Counted from the first letter of the stretch, positions 43,121-51,805 are shown. The stretch: DNA of 64,000 nt from Actinomadura nitritigenes (GCF_017573545.1 NZ_JAGEOK010000003.1:186001-250000), one strand, 5' to 3'. Notes: generated by a model not told the origin, from the letters alone. Made by a program: numbers and translations.

Positions 43121-44374
43121 TCAGCGGTCCAGAGTGCGGTCGATCCACTCGGCGGAGTGGTCGAGGAGGAGGTGGCCGGCGCCGAGGATGCCGACGTCCC
43201 GGCCGGCGCGGGACGTGGCGATCTCCAGGTTGCGGGTGGCGAGGGGGAGGCAGCGCTCGTAGATGGCGCCGCGGATCGTCGCGACGAGCGGTTCGGCGTT
43301 GGACAGGCTGCCCCCGATGACGAGGGCGTCGGGGTTGAAGAAGTTGACCAGCGCGGTGAGGACGTCGCCGATGAGGCGCCCGGCGTTGCGCACCGCGGCG
43401 GTGGCCTGCGGCACGCCGTCGGCGACCAGGTCGACGATCTCGGCCGGGGACTCCGCGGTGATGCCCTGCGCGGCGAGGGACGCCGTGAGGGCGGCGCCGC
43501 TGGCGTGCGCCTCCAGGCAGTCGGGGTGACCGCAGGAGCAGTCGACGGTCGCCTCGGACCGGATGCGGACGTGGCTGATGTCGCCGGCCGCGCCGCGGCC
43601 GCGGTGCAGCCGGCCGTCCACGATGACGCCGCAGCCGATGCCGCTGCCGAGTTTGATGACCATGACGTTGTCGAGGTCGGGCCAGGACCGGCGGTGCTCG
43701 CCGACGGCCATCAGGTTGGCGTCGTTCTCGACGAGGGCGGGGATGCCGGCGTGCGCGTCGACGAACTCGCGGACGGGGAAGTCGTTCCAGCCGGGCATCC
43801 GCGACGGTGAGACGACCTGGCCCGTGGCCGGGTCGACCGGGCCGGGCAGCCCGATGCCGACGCCGCGGACGGGCACGTCCGCGAGGCCGTGCTCGGCGGC
43901 GAGGGCGCGCAGGCTGTCGATGACGGCGGCGAGGGTGGCCTCGGGCCCGACGGAGATGTCGCAGGCGAGGTCGGCGAGGGCGCGCGGGGTGCCGGTGAGG
44001 TCGAGGGCGGCGAGGCGGGCGTGGTGGGCGCCGAGGTCGGCGACCAGGAAGACGCCGGCCTCGCGGGCGAGGCGCAGGCGCCGGGGCCGCCGGCCCCCGC
44101 GCGAGGCCCCGGCGCCCTCCTCGGCGAACAGGCCGGCCTCGATGAGCTGCTCGACGCGCAGCGAGACGCTGGAGGCGGCGAGGCCGGAGAGCCGGGCGAG
44201 CTCGGCCCGCGACTCGGCCTGGCCGGTGGCGACCAGCCGTACGAGCGCGGCCGGTCCTGTCTCTTGCGGGGGGCGACCCCCCGCGCCCCCCCGCAAAGGC
44301 CTGACGGACCGGTTCCCTCCACTCCGCTGGCGGTCCGCTCCGGGAGCCGGTCCGTCGTCTCTGCTGTTGCGCAC
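43121..44374 (-). CDS. ROK-family repressor
   Basis: 417 residues. An N-terminal winged HTH (about 40-100, with RAELARLSGLAASSVSLRVEQLIEAG) precedes the ROK kinase-like domain: VENDANLMAVGEHR and the zinc motif CSCGHPDCLEAHASG. No C-terminal oddities. GTG at 44374 coincides with a predicted transcription start, so the message may be leaderless. The first 38 residues are Gly/Arg-rich and coded by a palindromic insertion. It probably represses itself and the divergent gluABCD operon via a palindrome at 44454-44467, but sugars rather than amino acids are the usual ROK ligands. Confidence 0.88.
   Translation of the reverse strand: MRNSRDDGPAPGADRQRSGGNRSVRPLRGGAGGRPPQETGPAALVRLVATGQAESRAELARLSGLAASSVSLRVEQLIEAGLFAEEGAGASRGGRRPRRLRLAREAGVFLVADLGAHHARLAALDLTGTPRALADLACDISVGPEATLAAVIDSLRALAAEHGLADVPVRGVGIGLPGPVDPATGQVVSPSRMPGWNDFPVREFVDAHAGIPALVENDANLMAVGEHRRSWPDLDNVMVIKLGSGIGCGVIVDGRLHRGRGAAGDISHVRIRSEATVDCSCGHPDCLEAHASGAALTASLAAQGITAESPAEIVDLVADGVPQATAAVRNAGRLIGDVLTALVNFFNPDALVIGGSLSNAEPLVATIRGAIYERCLPLATRNLEIATSRAGRDVGILGAGHLLLDHSAEWIDRTLDR
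44264..44356. repeat. Palindromic GC element inside the ROK gene
   Basis: Contains GGGGGG-CGA-CCCCCC (44268-44282), an overlapping larger hairpin from TTGCGGGGGGC (44264) to GCCCCCCCGCAA (ends 44296), and a 10-base inverted repeat GACGGACCGG / CCGGTCCGTC (44303-44312 and 44347-44356). It sits in the first codons of the ROK gene and is out of keeping with the coding sequence on either side. Looks like an inserted palindromic repeat. Confidence 0.5.
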
Positions 44375-44380
44375 CCCAGA

Positions 44381-44410
44381 TAGATAGCATGCGCGAACTT
44401 GATACAGCAA
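44381..44410 (-). promoter_or_regulatory. Predicted promoter of the ROK gene (leaderless)
   Basis: On the minus strand TTGCTG (44410-44405), 18 bases, then TATCTA (44386-44381). Transcription would start 6-7 bases on, at about 44375-44374, the same position as the GTG start codon. Confidence 0.5.
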
Positions 44411-44414
44411 TGCG

Positions 44415-44442
44415 TTGACTTACGTCGATTTGGAGTTCTAAT
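44415..44442 (+). promoter_or_regulatory. Predicted promoter of the glu operon
   Basis: TTGACT (44415-44420) and TCTAAT (44437-44442) with 16-base spacing, 49 bases before the first ATG. The -35 is close to consensus, the -10 is weaker. Confidence 0.45.
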
Positions 44443-44453
44443 GTCCTCTTCGA

Positions 44454-44467
44454 CTTCGATTTCGAAG
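44454..44467. promoter_or_regulatory. Palindromic operator between ROK gene and glu operon
   Basis: CTTCGA-TT-TCGAAG, a perfect 14-base palindrome between the predicted -10 element and the ribosome site (GAGGA, 44479-44483) of the first glu gene. Its position downstream of the promoter would give repression by a bound ROK protein. Confidence 0.55.
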
Positions 44468-44490
44468 GAAGTTGGATCGAGGATGACCGA

Positions 44491-45219
44491 ATGATCGAGG
44501 TACGCGGCCTGTACAAGCGTTTCGGCGACCACACCGCGCTGCGCGATGTGGACCTGGACGTCGCCCGCGGCGAGGTGGTCGTGGTGATCGGCCCGTCCGG
44601 GTCGGGCAAGTCCACGCTCTGCCGCTGCCTCAACCGGCTGGAGACACCGGACGCGGGCGCGGTCCGCATCGACGGCGCGGAACTGCCCGCCGAGGGCCGC
44701 GCGCTGGCCCGGCTCCGCGCGGACGTGGGCATGGTGTTCCAGTCGTTCAACCTCTTCCAGCACAAGACCGTCCTGGAGAACCTGACGCTCGCGCCCACCC
44801 GGGTGCGCGGGGTGTCGCGCGCCGAGGCCGAGCGGCACGCCCGCGCGCTGCTCGACCGGGTCGGCATCGGCGCGCAGGCCGGCAAGCTGCCCGCGCAGCT
44901 GTCGGGCGGCCAGCAGCAGCGCGCCGCGATCGCGCGCGCCCTGGCGATGCGGCCGAAGGCGATGCTGTTCGACGAGCCGACCTCCGCGCTCGACCCGGAG
45001 ATGGTCGGCGAGGTCCTGGACGTCATGACGGGCCTGGCCCGCGACGGCATGACGATGGTCGTCGTCACCCACGAGATGGGCTTCGCCCGCCAGGTCGCCG
45101 ACCGGGTGGTGTTCATGGCGGACGGCGAGGTCGTGGAGACCGGGGCGCCGGCCGCGTTCTTCGACTCCCCCGCCACCGACCGGGCCCGGGACTTCCTGGC
45201 CAAGGTCCTCAGCCACTAG
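44491..45219 (+). CDS. gluA: Glutamate-type amino acid ABC transporter ATPase
   Basis: 242 residues. Walker A GPSGSGKS at 34-41, Q-loop VFQSFNLF, signature LSGGQQQR, Walker B MLFDEP and H-loop VTHEMGF. Closest by pattern to polar amino acid importers of the GluA/GlnQ type. GAGGA lies 7 bases before the ATG. Provides energy for the two permeases encoded downstream. Confidence 0.95.
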   Translation: MIEVRGLYKRFGDHTALRDVDLDVARGEVVVVIGPSGSGKSTLCRCLNRLETPDAGAVRIDGAELPAEGRALARLRADVGMVFQSFNLFQHKTVLENLTLAPTRVRGVSRAEAERHARALLDRVGIGAQAGKLPAQLSGGQQQRAAIARALAMRPKAMLFDEPTSALDPEMVGEVLDVMTGLARDGMTMVVVTHEMGFARQVADRVVFMADGEVVETGAPAAFFDSPATDRARDFLAKVLSH

Positions 45220-45292
45220 CCGCCTCGTCCCGGCCCGGTTCCACCCCCCGGCGCGCCGCCCATGGCGCGCCACCCGAGAAAGGTTGTTGATC

Positions 45293-46228
45293 ATGGTGCG
45301 TACCCCTGCGGGGCTGCGGTGGGCGGTGCCGGTCGCGGTCGCCGCGCTGTCGCTGGCGGGCCTGACCGCCTGCTCCGGCGGCGACTCCGGCAAGGCCGTG
45401 CCCGGGGCCGGCGGCGGGAAGCAGGACGACCTGGTCGCCGCTGCGCCGGTCGCGTCGGACCTGCCGGCCGGCTCCACCATGGAGAAGATCAGGAAGCGCG
45501 GGCAGCTCATCGTCGGCGGCTCGCTGGACGCGCCGCTGCTGTCCCAGCAGAACCCGGCCACGAAGAAGGTCGAGGGGCTCGACGCCGACTTCGGCCGGCT
45601 GCTCGCCAAGTACATCATCGGCAAGCCGAACGTGAAGATCGTGAACTCGGCGTCGGAGACCCGGGAGGCGCTGCTGTCCAACGGCACCGTGGACGTGGTG
45701 CTGCAGACGTACAGCATCACGCCGGAACGCGCCAAGCAGGTCGCGTTCGCCGGGCCGTACTACAGCTCGGGCCTGGTCATCGCCACCAAGAGCGACAAGA
45801 GCGGCATCGCCTCGCCCGCCGACCTGAAGGGCAAGACGGTCATCGCGGGCGCCAACACCCCGGCGATCCCGGCCATCAAGAAGGCCGCCCCGGACGCCAA
45901 GATCATCACGTTCGGCAGCGACCCCGAGTGCGTGCAGGCGCTCAAGCAGGGCCGCGGCGACGCCTACGTCCAGGACGAGGCGGTGCTGCTGGCCACCGCC
46001 AAGCAGGACCCCACCGTCAAGATCCAGGGCCGGCCGTTCACCAGCGACCCGTACGGCATCGGCCTCAAGCACGGCGACGCGCAGATGAAGCAGTTCGTCA
46101 ACGACTGGCTGCAGAAGATCGAGGCGTCCGGGCTGTGGGCGAAGGTCTGGAAGAACTCGATCGGGACGGTCGTGCAGGGCGACGCGCCGCAGCCGCCCGC
46201 GCTCGGGTCGGCGCCGGGCTCGCAGTGA
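45293..46228 (+). CDS. gluB: Amino-acid-binding lipoprotein of the glu transporter
   Basis: 311 residues. Lipoprotein signal with lipobox LTAC. Class II periplasmic binding protein of family 3: GQLIVGGSLDAPLLS, GLDADFGRLLAKYI, TYSITPERAKQVAFAGPYY, LKGKTVIAGANTP and PYGIGLKHGDAQM. The SITPER-AFAGPYY segment also occurs in the GlnH-like sensor at 59219, but other regions differ widely. ATG at 45293 after GAAAGG; a second ATG 9 bases upstream is less likely. Likely binds glutamate or aspartate. Confidence 0.93.
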   Translation: MVRTPAGLRWAVPVAVAALSLAGLTACSGGDSGKAVPGAGGGKQDDLVAAAPVASDLPAGSTMEKIRKRGQLIVGGSLDAPLLSQQNPATKKVEGLDADFGRLLAKYIIGKPNVKIVNSASETREALLSNGTVDVVLQTYSITPERAKQVAFAGPYYSSGLVIATKSDKSGIASPADLKGKTVIAGANTPAIPAIKKAAPDAKIITFGSDPECVQALKQGRGDAYVQDEAVLLATAKQDPTVKIQGRPFTSDPYGIGLKHGDAQMKQFVNDWLQKIEASGLWAKVWKNSIGTVVQGDAPQPPALGSAPGSQ

Positions 46229-46282
46229 GCGGTGGCCCGCGAATGAGAGGGATCCGCGCGTGAGAGGGGGCCTCGTCCTGCC

Positions 46283-46927
46283 ATGAACGTCATCACCGAC
46301 CATCTCTCCGAGCTCGGCCACGGCCTGCTGCTGACCGTCGAGCTGACGCTGCTGGCGCTGGCCGGCGCGCTGGTCGCGGGGATCGCGGTGGCCGCGATGC
46401 GGGTCTCCCCGGTGCGCGTGCTGCGCGCCGCGGGGATGGCCTACGTCGAGGTCCTGCAGAACGTCCCGCTGCTGGTGTGGCTCGTCATCGCCGTGTTCGG
46501 GCTGCCGGAGATCGGAGTGATCGCCGGGCTGTTCACCACCTCGGTCGTCGTGATCGCGCTCTACCAGGGCGCGTACACGGCCGAGGCGATCCGGTCCGGG
46601 ATCAACGCGGTGCCGGCGGGGCAGGGCGAGGCCGCCCGCGCGCTCGGGCTCACCTTCGTCCAGTCGCTGCGCCTGGTCGTGCTGCCGCAGGCGCTGCGCA
46701 CGGTCGTGCAGCCGCTCGGCAACATCGCGATCATGACGCTGATGAACACCGCGCTGGCCGCCGCGGTCGGCGTGGTGGAACTGACCTCCGCGGCGAACCG
46801 GGTCAACCTGGCCGAGGCCCGGCCGATCTGGATCTTCGTGACGGCCGGCCTGGCGTACATGGCGCTGTCCGCGGTCGTCGGGCTCGCGACCGGCGCCCTC
46901 GACCGGAAGCTGGCGATCCTGCGATGA
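46283..46927 (+). CDS. gluC: Amino acid ABC transporter permease 1
   Basis: 214 residues, HisMQ-type permease with about five membrane helices. EAA loop EAARALGLTFVQSLRLVVLP (about 115-134) would contact the ATPase. Translation overlaps permease 2 by 4 bases (ATGA). The 54-base gap after gluB carries two TGAGAGGG copies. Confidence 0.93.
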   Translation: MNVITDHLSELGHGLLLTVELTLLALAGALVAGIAVAAMRVSPVRVLRAAGMAYVEVLQNVPLLVWLVIAVFGLPEIGVIAGLFTTSVVVIALYQGAYTAEAIRSGINAVPAGQGEAARALGLTFVQSLRLVVLPQALRTVVQPLGNIAIMTLMNTALAAAVGVVELTSAANRVNLAEARPIWIFVTAGLAYMALSAVVGLATGALDRKLAILR

Positions 46928-47808
46928 GCGCACCGTCCTCGCGGCTGCTGTTCGACGAGCCGGGTCCGCGCGCCCGCGGCCGCATCCGCATCGCCACCGC
47001 GCTGGCCGTCCTGCTCGGCGCCGTGCTCGTCGCGCTCGCGCTGCGGCAGTTCGCCGACAACGGCCAGCTCGCCGCCGACCGGTGGCGCCCGTACGGGACG
47101 TGGCCGATGTGGCGGTACCTGCTGGAGGGCCTGCGGTCCACCGTGCAGGCCGCCGCCGTGTCGATCGCGCTCGCCGCGGCGGCCGGGATCGCCCTGGCGC
47201 TCGGGCGGATCTCGCCGTCCCGGTGGCTGCGCGTCCCGTCCGCCGCCTACGTCGAGATCGTCCGGACGATCCCGGCCCTGCTGCTGGTGTACGTCGTCCT
47301 GTTCGCGCTCCCCCGCTACGGCGCCGACCTGCCGCTGTTCTGGAAGCTCGTCGTCCCGCTGTCGGTGTCCAACGCCGCCGCGTTCGCCGAGATCTTCCGC
47401 GCCGGGATCCGGTCGGTGGAGCGCGGCCAGCTGGAGGCGGGCCTCGCGGTCGGCCTGACCCGCGGCCGGGCGATGCGGCTGATCGTGCTGCCGCAGGCGG
47501 CCCGGCGGGTGCTGCCGTCGCTGGTCAGCCAGTCCGCCGGGCTGCTGAAGGACACCTCGCTCGGCTACGTCGTCAGCTACTCCGAGCTTCTCTACAGCGG
47601 CAAGGTGCTGGCGAACTACAACCACCTGCTCATCCAGACCTACCTGGTGATCGCGCTGGTCTACCTGGTGATCAACGCGTCGCTGGCCAAGCTCGCGCGG
47701 ACGCTGGAGGCCCGGCAGCGGACCCGGCCGTCCCGCGCCGTCCGCCAAGCCGTCCCGGCGGCCGCCCCCACCACCGCCGACGCCGCGCCCGGCGCGGCCC
47801 GACCCTGA
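46924..47808 (+). CDS. gluD: Amino acid ABC transporter permease 2
   Basis: 294 residues, HisMQ-type permease. The N-terminus to about 25 is cytosolic; the EAA loop reads LEAGLAVGLTRGRAMRLIVL (about 178-197), followed by PQAARR. An Ala/Pro-rich tail extends past the last helix. Partner of the permease encoded just upstream; 11 bases before the asparaginase gene. Confidence 0.93.
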   Translation: MSAPSSRLLFDEPGPRARGRIRIATALAVLLGAVLVALALRQFADNGQLAADRWRPYGTWPMWRYLLEGLRSTVQAAAVSIALAAAAGIALALGRISPSRWLRVPSAAYVEIVRTIPALLLVYVVLFALPRYGADLPLFWKLVVPLSVSNAAAFAEIFRAGIRSVERGQLEAGLAVGLTRGRAMRLIVLPQAARRVLPSLVSQSAGLLKDTSLGYVVSYSELLYSGKVLANYNHLLIQTYLVIALVYLVINASLAKLARTLEARQRTRPSRAVRQAVPAAAPTTADAAPGAARP

Positions 47809-47819
47809 CGAGGAACCCG

Positions 47820-48764
47820 ATGTACGACGTGCTGGCCGAGGTCGTCCGCAACGGCTTCACCGAGAGCCGCCACTACGGCAGCGTCGCCGGGGTCGCCCCC
47901 GACGGCACCGTCGCCTACGCGCGCGGCAACGTGGACGAGACCGTCCTGCCGCGCTCGACGACCAAGCCGTTCCAGGCCGCGGCGTGCCTGGCGGCGGGCG
48001 CGCCGCTGGCGGGCGAGCGCCTCGCCATCGCCGCCGGCAGCCACACCGGCGAGGACTTCCATGTCAAGGCGGTCGAGGCGATCCTCGCGGACGCCGGCCT
48101 CGGCGCGGACGCGCTGCGCTGCCCGCCGTCCTGGCCCGAGGACGAGCCGGCGAAGGCCGCGCTGATCAGCGCGGGCGAGGGCGCCTCGCGCGAGCGGATG
48201 AACTGCTCGGGCAAGCACGCCGCGATGCTCGCCGCCTGCGCCGCCAACGGCTGGCCGCTCGACACCTACCTCGACCCCGATCACCCGCTGCAACGCCGGG
48301 TCGCGCGGGTCATGGGCGAGGCGGCCGGCGAGACGCCGTCGCCCGTCGCCGTGGACGGCTGCGGCGCGCCGCTGTTCGGCCTCACCCTCACCGGGCTCGC
48401 CCGCGCGATGGTCACCCTCGTCCGCGCGGACGGCCCGTACCGCGCCGTCGCCGACGCCATGCGCGCCCACCCCGAGTACGTCGGCGGGACCGGGCACGCC
48501 AATACCGAGTTCATGCGGCTGCTGCCCGGCTGCGTCGCCAAGGGCGGCGCGGAGGGCGTGTTCGTCGCCGCGACCGCGGACGGTTTCGCCGTCGCGGTGA
48601 AGGTCATCGACGGCAGTCCCCGCGCCACCACCGCCATCGCGCTGCGCGCCCTCGCCGCGCTCGGCGCCGACACCGCCCCGGCCGCCGCGCTGGGCGCCGT
48701 TCCCGTCCTCGGCGGCGGGCGTCCCGTCGGCGAGATCCGCATCACCCTGGAAGGACACCAGTGA
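47820..48764 (+). CDS. Asparaginase II-family protein
   Basis: 314 residues of the Rhizobium-type asparaginase family (PF06089, not the E. coli type). Blocks: RSTTKPFQA (about 45-53), AAGSHTGEDFHVKA, MNCSGKHAAMLA and HPEYVGGTGHANTEFM. Hydrolyses asparagine to aspartate and ammonia, which fits a glutamate/aspartate uptake operon. GAGGAA precedes the ATG and the gap after gluD is 11 bases. Stop overlaps the cutC start (GTGA). Confidence 0.92.
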   Translation: MYDVLAEVVRNGFTESRHYGSVAGVAPDGTVAYARGNVDETVLPRSTTKPFQAAACLAAGAPLAGERLAIAAGSHTGEDFHVKAVEAILADAGLGADALRCPPSWPEDEPAKAALISAGEGASRERMNCSGKHAAMLAACAANGWPLDTYLDPDHPLQRRVARVMGEAAGETPSPVAVDGCGAPLFGLTLTGLARAMVTLVRADGPYRAVADAMRAHPEYVGGTGHANTEFMRLLPGCVAKGGAEGVFVAATADGFAVAVKVIDGSPRATTAIALRALAALGADTAPAAALGAVPVLGGGRPVGEIRITLEGHQ

Positions 48765-49504
48765 GCCTCACCCACGAGATCTGCATCGACAGCGTCGCCG
48801 GCGCCATCGCCGCCGAGAAGGCGGGCGCCCAGCGCGTGGAGCTGTGCACGGCGCTGTTCGACGGAGGGCTCACCCCCACGCTGGGAACGGTGCGGGCCGC
48901 GCTCGCGGCCGTGTCGTCGATCCGTGTGCACGTCATCATCCGGCCCCGCGGCGGCGACTTCATCTTCGACGAGCACGAGATCGCGGCGATGGAGCACGAC
49001 GTCGCGCTCGCCCGCGACGCCGGCGTCCACGGCGTGGTGATCGGCGCGCTCACCCCGGACGGCGCGGTCGACCGCCCGGTCACCGAGCGGCTCATCGCGG
49101 CCGCCGGCGGCCTGCCCGTCACCTTCCACCGGGCCTTCGACATGACCGCCGACCCGTTCGCCGCGCTGGAGACCCTCGTCGAGCTCGGCGTCGCCCGCGT
49201 CCTGACCTCCGGCCAGGACGCCAGCGCGCTGGAGGGCGCGCCGCTCATCGCCGAGCTGGTCCGGCGCGCCGGCGACCGCATCGTGGTGATGCCGGGCGGC
49301 GGCATCAACGACCGCAACGTCGCCCGCGTCGTCGCGGAGACCGGCGCCCGGGAGATCCACTTCGCCGCGCTCAGCGAAGCGCCGAGCCCGGCCGTCCACC
49401 GCAACCCGTACCCGTTCATGGGCGGCGAGCTGCGGCGGCCGGAGTACCAGCGGCTCGTCACGACCGGCGCCGGCATCGCCGCGGTGATGGACGCCGCCCA
49501 CTGA
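48761..49504 (+). CDS. cutC: CutC family protein
   Basis: 247 residues, TIM-barrel CutC family: EICIDSVAGAIAAEKAGAQR (about 5-24), VHVIIRPRGGDFIFDE (about 52-67), GALTPDGAVD, VTFHRAFDM and VVMPGGGINDRNV. Historically called copper homeostasis protein, but the activity is unsettled; similarity to barrel enzymes suggests a metabolic role. GTG start overlaps the asparaginase stop. Last gene of the operon. Confidence 0.93.
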   Translation: MSLTHEICIDSVAGAIAAEKAGAQRVELCTALFDGGLTPTLGTVRAALAAVSSIRVHVIIRPRGGDFIFDEHEIAAMEHDVALARDAGVHGVVIGALTPDGAVDRPVTERLIAAAGGLPVTFHRAFDMTADPFAALETLVELGVARVLTSGQDASALEGAPLIAELVRRAGDRIVVMPGGGINDRNVARVVAETGAREIHFAALSEAPSPAVHRNPYPFMGGELRRPEYQRLVTTGAGIAAVMDAAH

Positions 49505-49549
49505 CCCCGCGCGTCCGGCCCGTCCGGACGGTTCGGGGCTGGGCCGGAT

Positions 49550-49743
49550 GCGCGGACGACGCGCAGGTGCCCCTCGGTGAGGGTGCCGGTCTTGTCGAAG
49601 CAGAGCGTGTCGACCCGGCCGAGCGCCTCCAGCGCCCGCGTGGAGCGCACCAGCACGCCCAGCCGCCGCGACGCCGCGAGCTGGGAGACGGTGGCGACCA
49701 GCGGCAGCCCCTCGGGGACGGCGGCGGGCCGGCCGGCCCGCAC
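49550..49743 (-). pseudogene. P-type cation ATPase remnant
   Basis: About 65 residues match the core of a CtpI-like metal P-type ATPase: PEGLPLVATVSQLAASRRLG (transmembrane helix 4 region) followed by LGVLVRSTRALEALGRVDTL and CFDKTGTLTEGHLRV (phosphorylation site Asp). On both sides the frame continues without recognisable family sequence and there is no N-terminal region, actuator or second half, so it cannot encode a working pump. Remnant between cutC and the WYL gene. Confidence 0.82.
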
Positions 49744-49840
49744 GACCGGCCGCCTCGTCGGGCGGGCCGTGCGGGGCCGGCGCCGCGTCCTGCGGCAGGG
49801 CGGCGCCCCGCGGCAGGGGCGGCGCCGGCCCGGTCCCCCG

Positions 49841-50356
49841 TCAGGCCGCGTGCGCCGTCCGGCGCTGGAAGGGCAGGTAGCGGTCGGCGCGGCGGGGGCG
49901 CGAGGGCAGGCCGGTGGACTCGACGGCCAGGATGCGGTCGAAGCGGAAGGCGCGGACGCCGCGCCGCATGCGGCACCAGCCGACGAGGTACCAGTGGTCG
50001 CGGTGGACGAGGCAGGTGACGGGCTCCACCTCGCGGATCGTCACGTTCGCGCCGGCGTCGCCGTAGCAGAGCCGGACGACGCGGTGCTCGGTGATGGCCG
50101 CGGCGATGACGCGCGCGCGGTCGGCGGTGGAGGCGTCCAGGGGCGCGGTGAGGGTGGCCAGGGTCGCGGCGACCACGTCGTCGTGGCCGGCGTTGTCGAG
50201 GAGGGACCGCAGGGCGCGGCGGGCGGTGGCGGCCTGCGGGCCGGCGCCGAGGTGCGCGAGGGAGAGCGCGAGGGCCGCGATCTCGGCGGCGGTGAGCACG
50301 GTGCCGGCCGCGTCGTGCGCGGGGGTGGTCCGAAGGTGCGTCGCAACGTTCGCCAT
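49841..50356 (-). CDS. WYL-domain protein without an HTH
   Basis: 171 residues. WYL domain at about 70-160: HRVVRLCYGDAG, REVEPVTCLVHRDHWYLVGW and RRGVRAFRFDRI. Classical WYL regulators carry a winged HTH before this; here the N-terminal 65 residues are Ala/Leu-rich and lack an obvious HTH, so it may be truncated or act with a partner. A palindrome (50358-50377) starts just upstream of the ATG. Ligand binding to nucleic acid or small molecules is inferred from the family. Confidence 0.78.
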   Translation of the reverse strand: MANVATHLRTTPAHDAAGTVLTAAEIAALALSLAHLGAGPQAATARRALRSLLDNAGHDDVVAATLATLTAPLDASTADRARVIAAAITEHRVVRLCYGDAGANVTIREVEPVTCLVHRDHWYLVGWCRMRRGVRAFRFDRILAVESTGLPSRPRRADRYLPFQRRTAHAA

Positions 50357-50357
50357 G

Positions 50358-50377
50358 GTTCGATCATACGTTCGAAC
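50358..50377. promoter_or_regulatory. Inverted repeat at the WYL gene start
   Basis: GTTCGA and TCGAAC arms (GTTCGATCATACGTTCGAAC) start 2 bases upstream of the WYL ATG. Fits autoregulation or a regulator of the divergent PknG operon (first start codon at 50555). Confidence 0.45.
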
Positions 50378-50554
50378 ACTGACATTTCGCAGTGGCGGGA
50401 ACGCCCGGAAAGCGTCACCTGACGCAGGGCGGGAGGCGCGGCGCGCTCCGATCGCGGGCTCGCTTGAGATGCCCACGCTGCATGGTGAACACTGTGGCCC
50501 AAAACGTGCTCTATTCGGGGGAATCGGGGGCGAACACATGATCGCGGACGGGCG

Positions 50555-51805
50555 GTGAACGACGCGTGGGCGGCCCGGCCCCCGCTGGACCGGGACGGGG
50601 CCGACCGGGCGCTGGCGCACCTGCGCGAGGAGAGGGACCGCATCAGCACGGCCCTGCTCGAACTGGAGGGGCACCCGGGGTACCAGTTGCTGGACGGCGC
50701 GGCGGTGGACGGGGAGACGCGGCGCGTGCAGGCCGAGGTGCGGTCGCGGATGGCGGAGATCTGGGCGCTGTTCGACCACTACGGGCGCGCGCTCGGCGAG
50801 GCCGAGCGGCTGCGCGCCCTCCACCCGCGGCCGGACCGGGCGCGGCTCGCCGAGCTGACCCGGCTGCTGGCCGGGCCGTCGGTCGAGCTGCCGGCCGAGG
50901 AGGTCCCGCTGGAGCGCCGGACGCTGCTGGCCGTCCCGTCCGGCGAGAGGCTGACGCTGCAGGCGGTCGTCGCGCGCATGACGCCGCTGTACGAGGACGT
51001 CGCCAAGACCGTCGCCGCGCTCGACGCCGTCTGGTCGGCGCTGCTGTCCCGGCTCGCCGAGGTGGAGGCCGAGCAGCGCGCCGCCGCCGACCTGCTGGCC
51101 TCGCTGGGCGGCACGGACCCCGACCTGGACCGGCTGACCGCCGAGCTGCGCACGGCGGCCGCGCTCGTGCGCGCCGATCCGCTGGCGCTGGCGACGGGCG
51201 GGCGCGCCGACACCGGACGGCTGGACGCGCTGCGCACCGCGCTGGCGGACGTGCGACGCGGCCTCGAGGAGGCGGTGCGGCTGCGCGAGGGGTTCGCCGA
51301 CCGGATCGCCGGGATCGCGGCCGTGCTCGACGCGCTGCGCGGCACGGAGGCGGAGGCGCGCCGCGTCCGCGACGAGGTGCTCGCGAAGATCGCCTCGCCG
51401 GTGCTGCCCGACCTGCCGGACATGTCCGCCACGCTGGCCGACCGGCTCGCGGCCGTCGGCCGGCCGCCGCACGGCACGGCGGCCCGCGGCGGCGGCTGGA
51501 ACGACCTCGCCGACCGGGTCACGGACCTGGACCGGGCGATGCACGCCGCGCTGGACCAGGCCCGCCGGGACGTCGAGGTGATCCGGGGGCTGCTGGACCG
51601 GCGCGAGGAACTGCGCGGACGGCTGGAGGCGTACCGGGCGAAGGCCGCCCGCCTCGGCGGGTCCGAGGACGCCGAACTCGCCGCGATCTACGAGCGGGCC
51701 CGCGAGCTGCTCTGGACCTCGCCGTGCGACCTGCGCGAGGCGACCGTGACGCTGTCGGGCTACCAGCAGGCCATCACCTCGCGGGCGAAGGGAGCGGAAC
51801 GTTGA
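50555..51805 (+). CDS. Coiled-coil protein, first gene of the PknG-type operon
   Basis: 416 residues, almost entirely helical with heptad-like Leu/Ala spacing and many Arg/Glu pairs (for example LRGRLEAYRAKAARLGGSED). No enzymatic motif, no membrane segment. Probably a scaffold or adaptor for the kinase encoded next, since the stop TGA overlaps the TTG start of the kinase gene. GTG at 50555 is the start; a short ATG frame just before it (50538) is only seven codons long. Confidence 0.85.
   Translation: MNDAWAARPPLDRDGADRALAHLREERDRISTALLELEGHPGYQLLDGAAVDGETRRVQAEVRSRMAEIWALFDHYGRALGEAERLRALHPRPDRARLAELTRLLAGPSVELPAEEVPLERRTLLAVPSGERLTLQAVVARMTPLYEDVAKTVAALDAVWSALLSRLAEVEAEQRAAADLLASLGGTDPDLDRLTAELRTAAALVRADPLALATGGRADTGRLDALRTALADVRRGLEEAVRLREGFADRIAGIAAVLDALRGTEAEARRVRDEVLAKIASPVLPDLPDMSATLADRLAAVGRPPHGTAARGGGWNDLADRVTDLDRAMHAALDQARRDVEVIRGLLDRREELRGRLEAYRAKAARLGGSEDAELAAIYERARELLWTSPCDLREATVTLSGYQQAITSRAKGAER

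Noticed and set aside
50566-51800. Long upstream extension of the pknG frame
   Set aside because: The frame is open but overlaps the coiled-coil gene in another phase; the pknG product begins with the zinc ribbons after TTG 51802.
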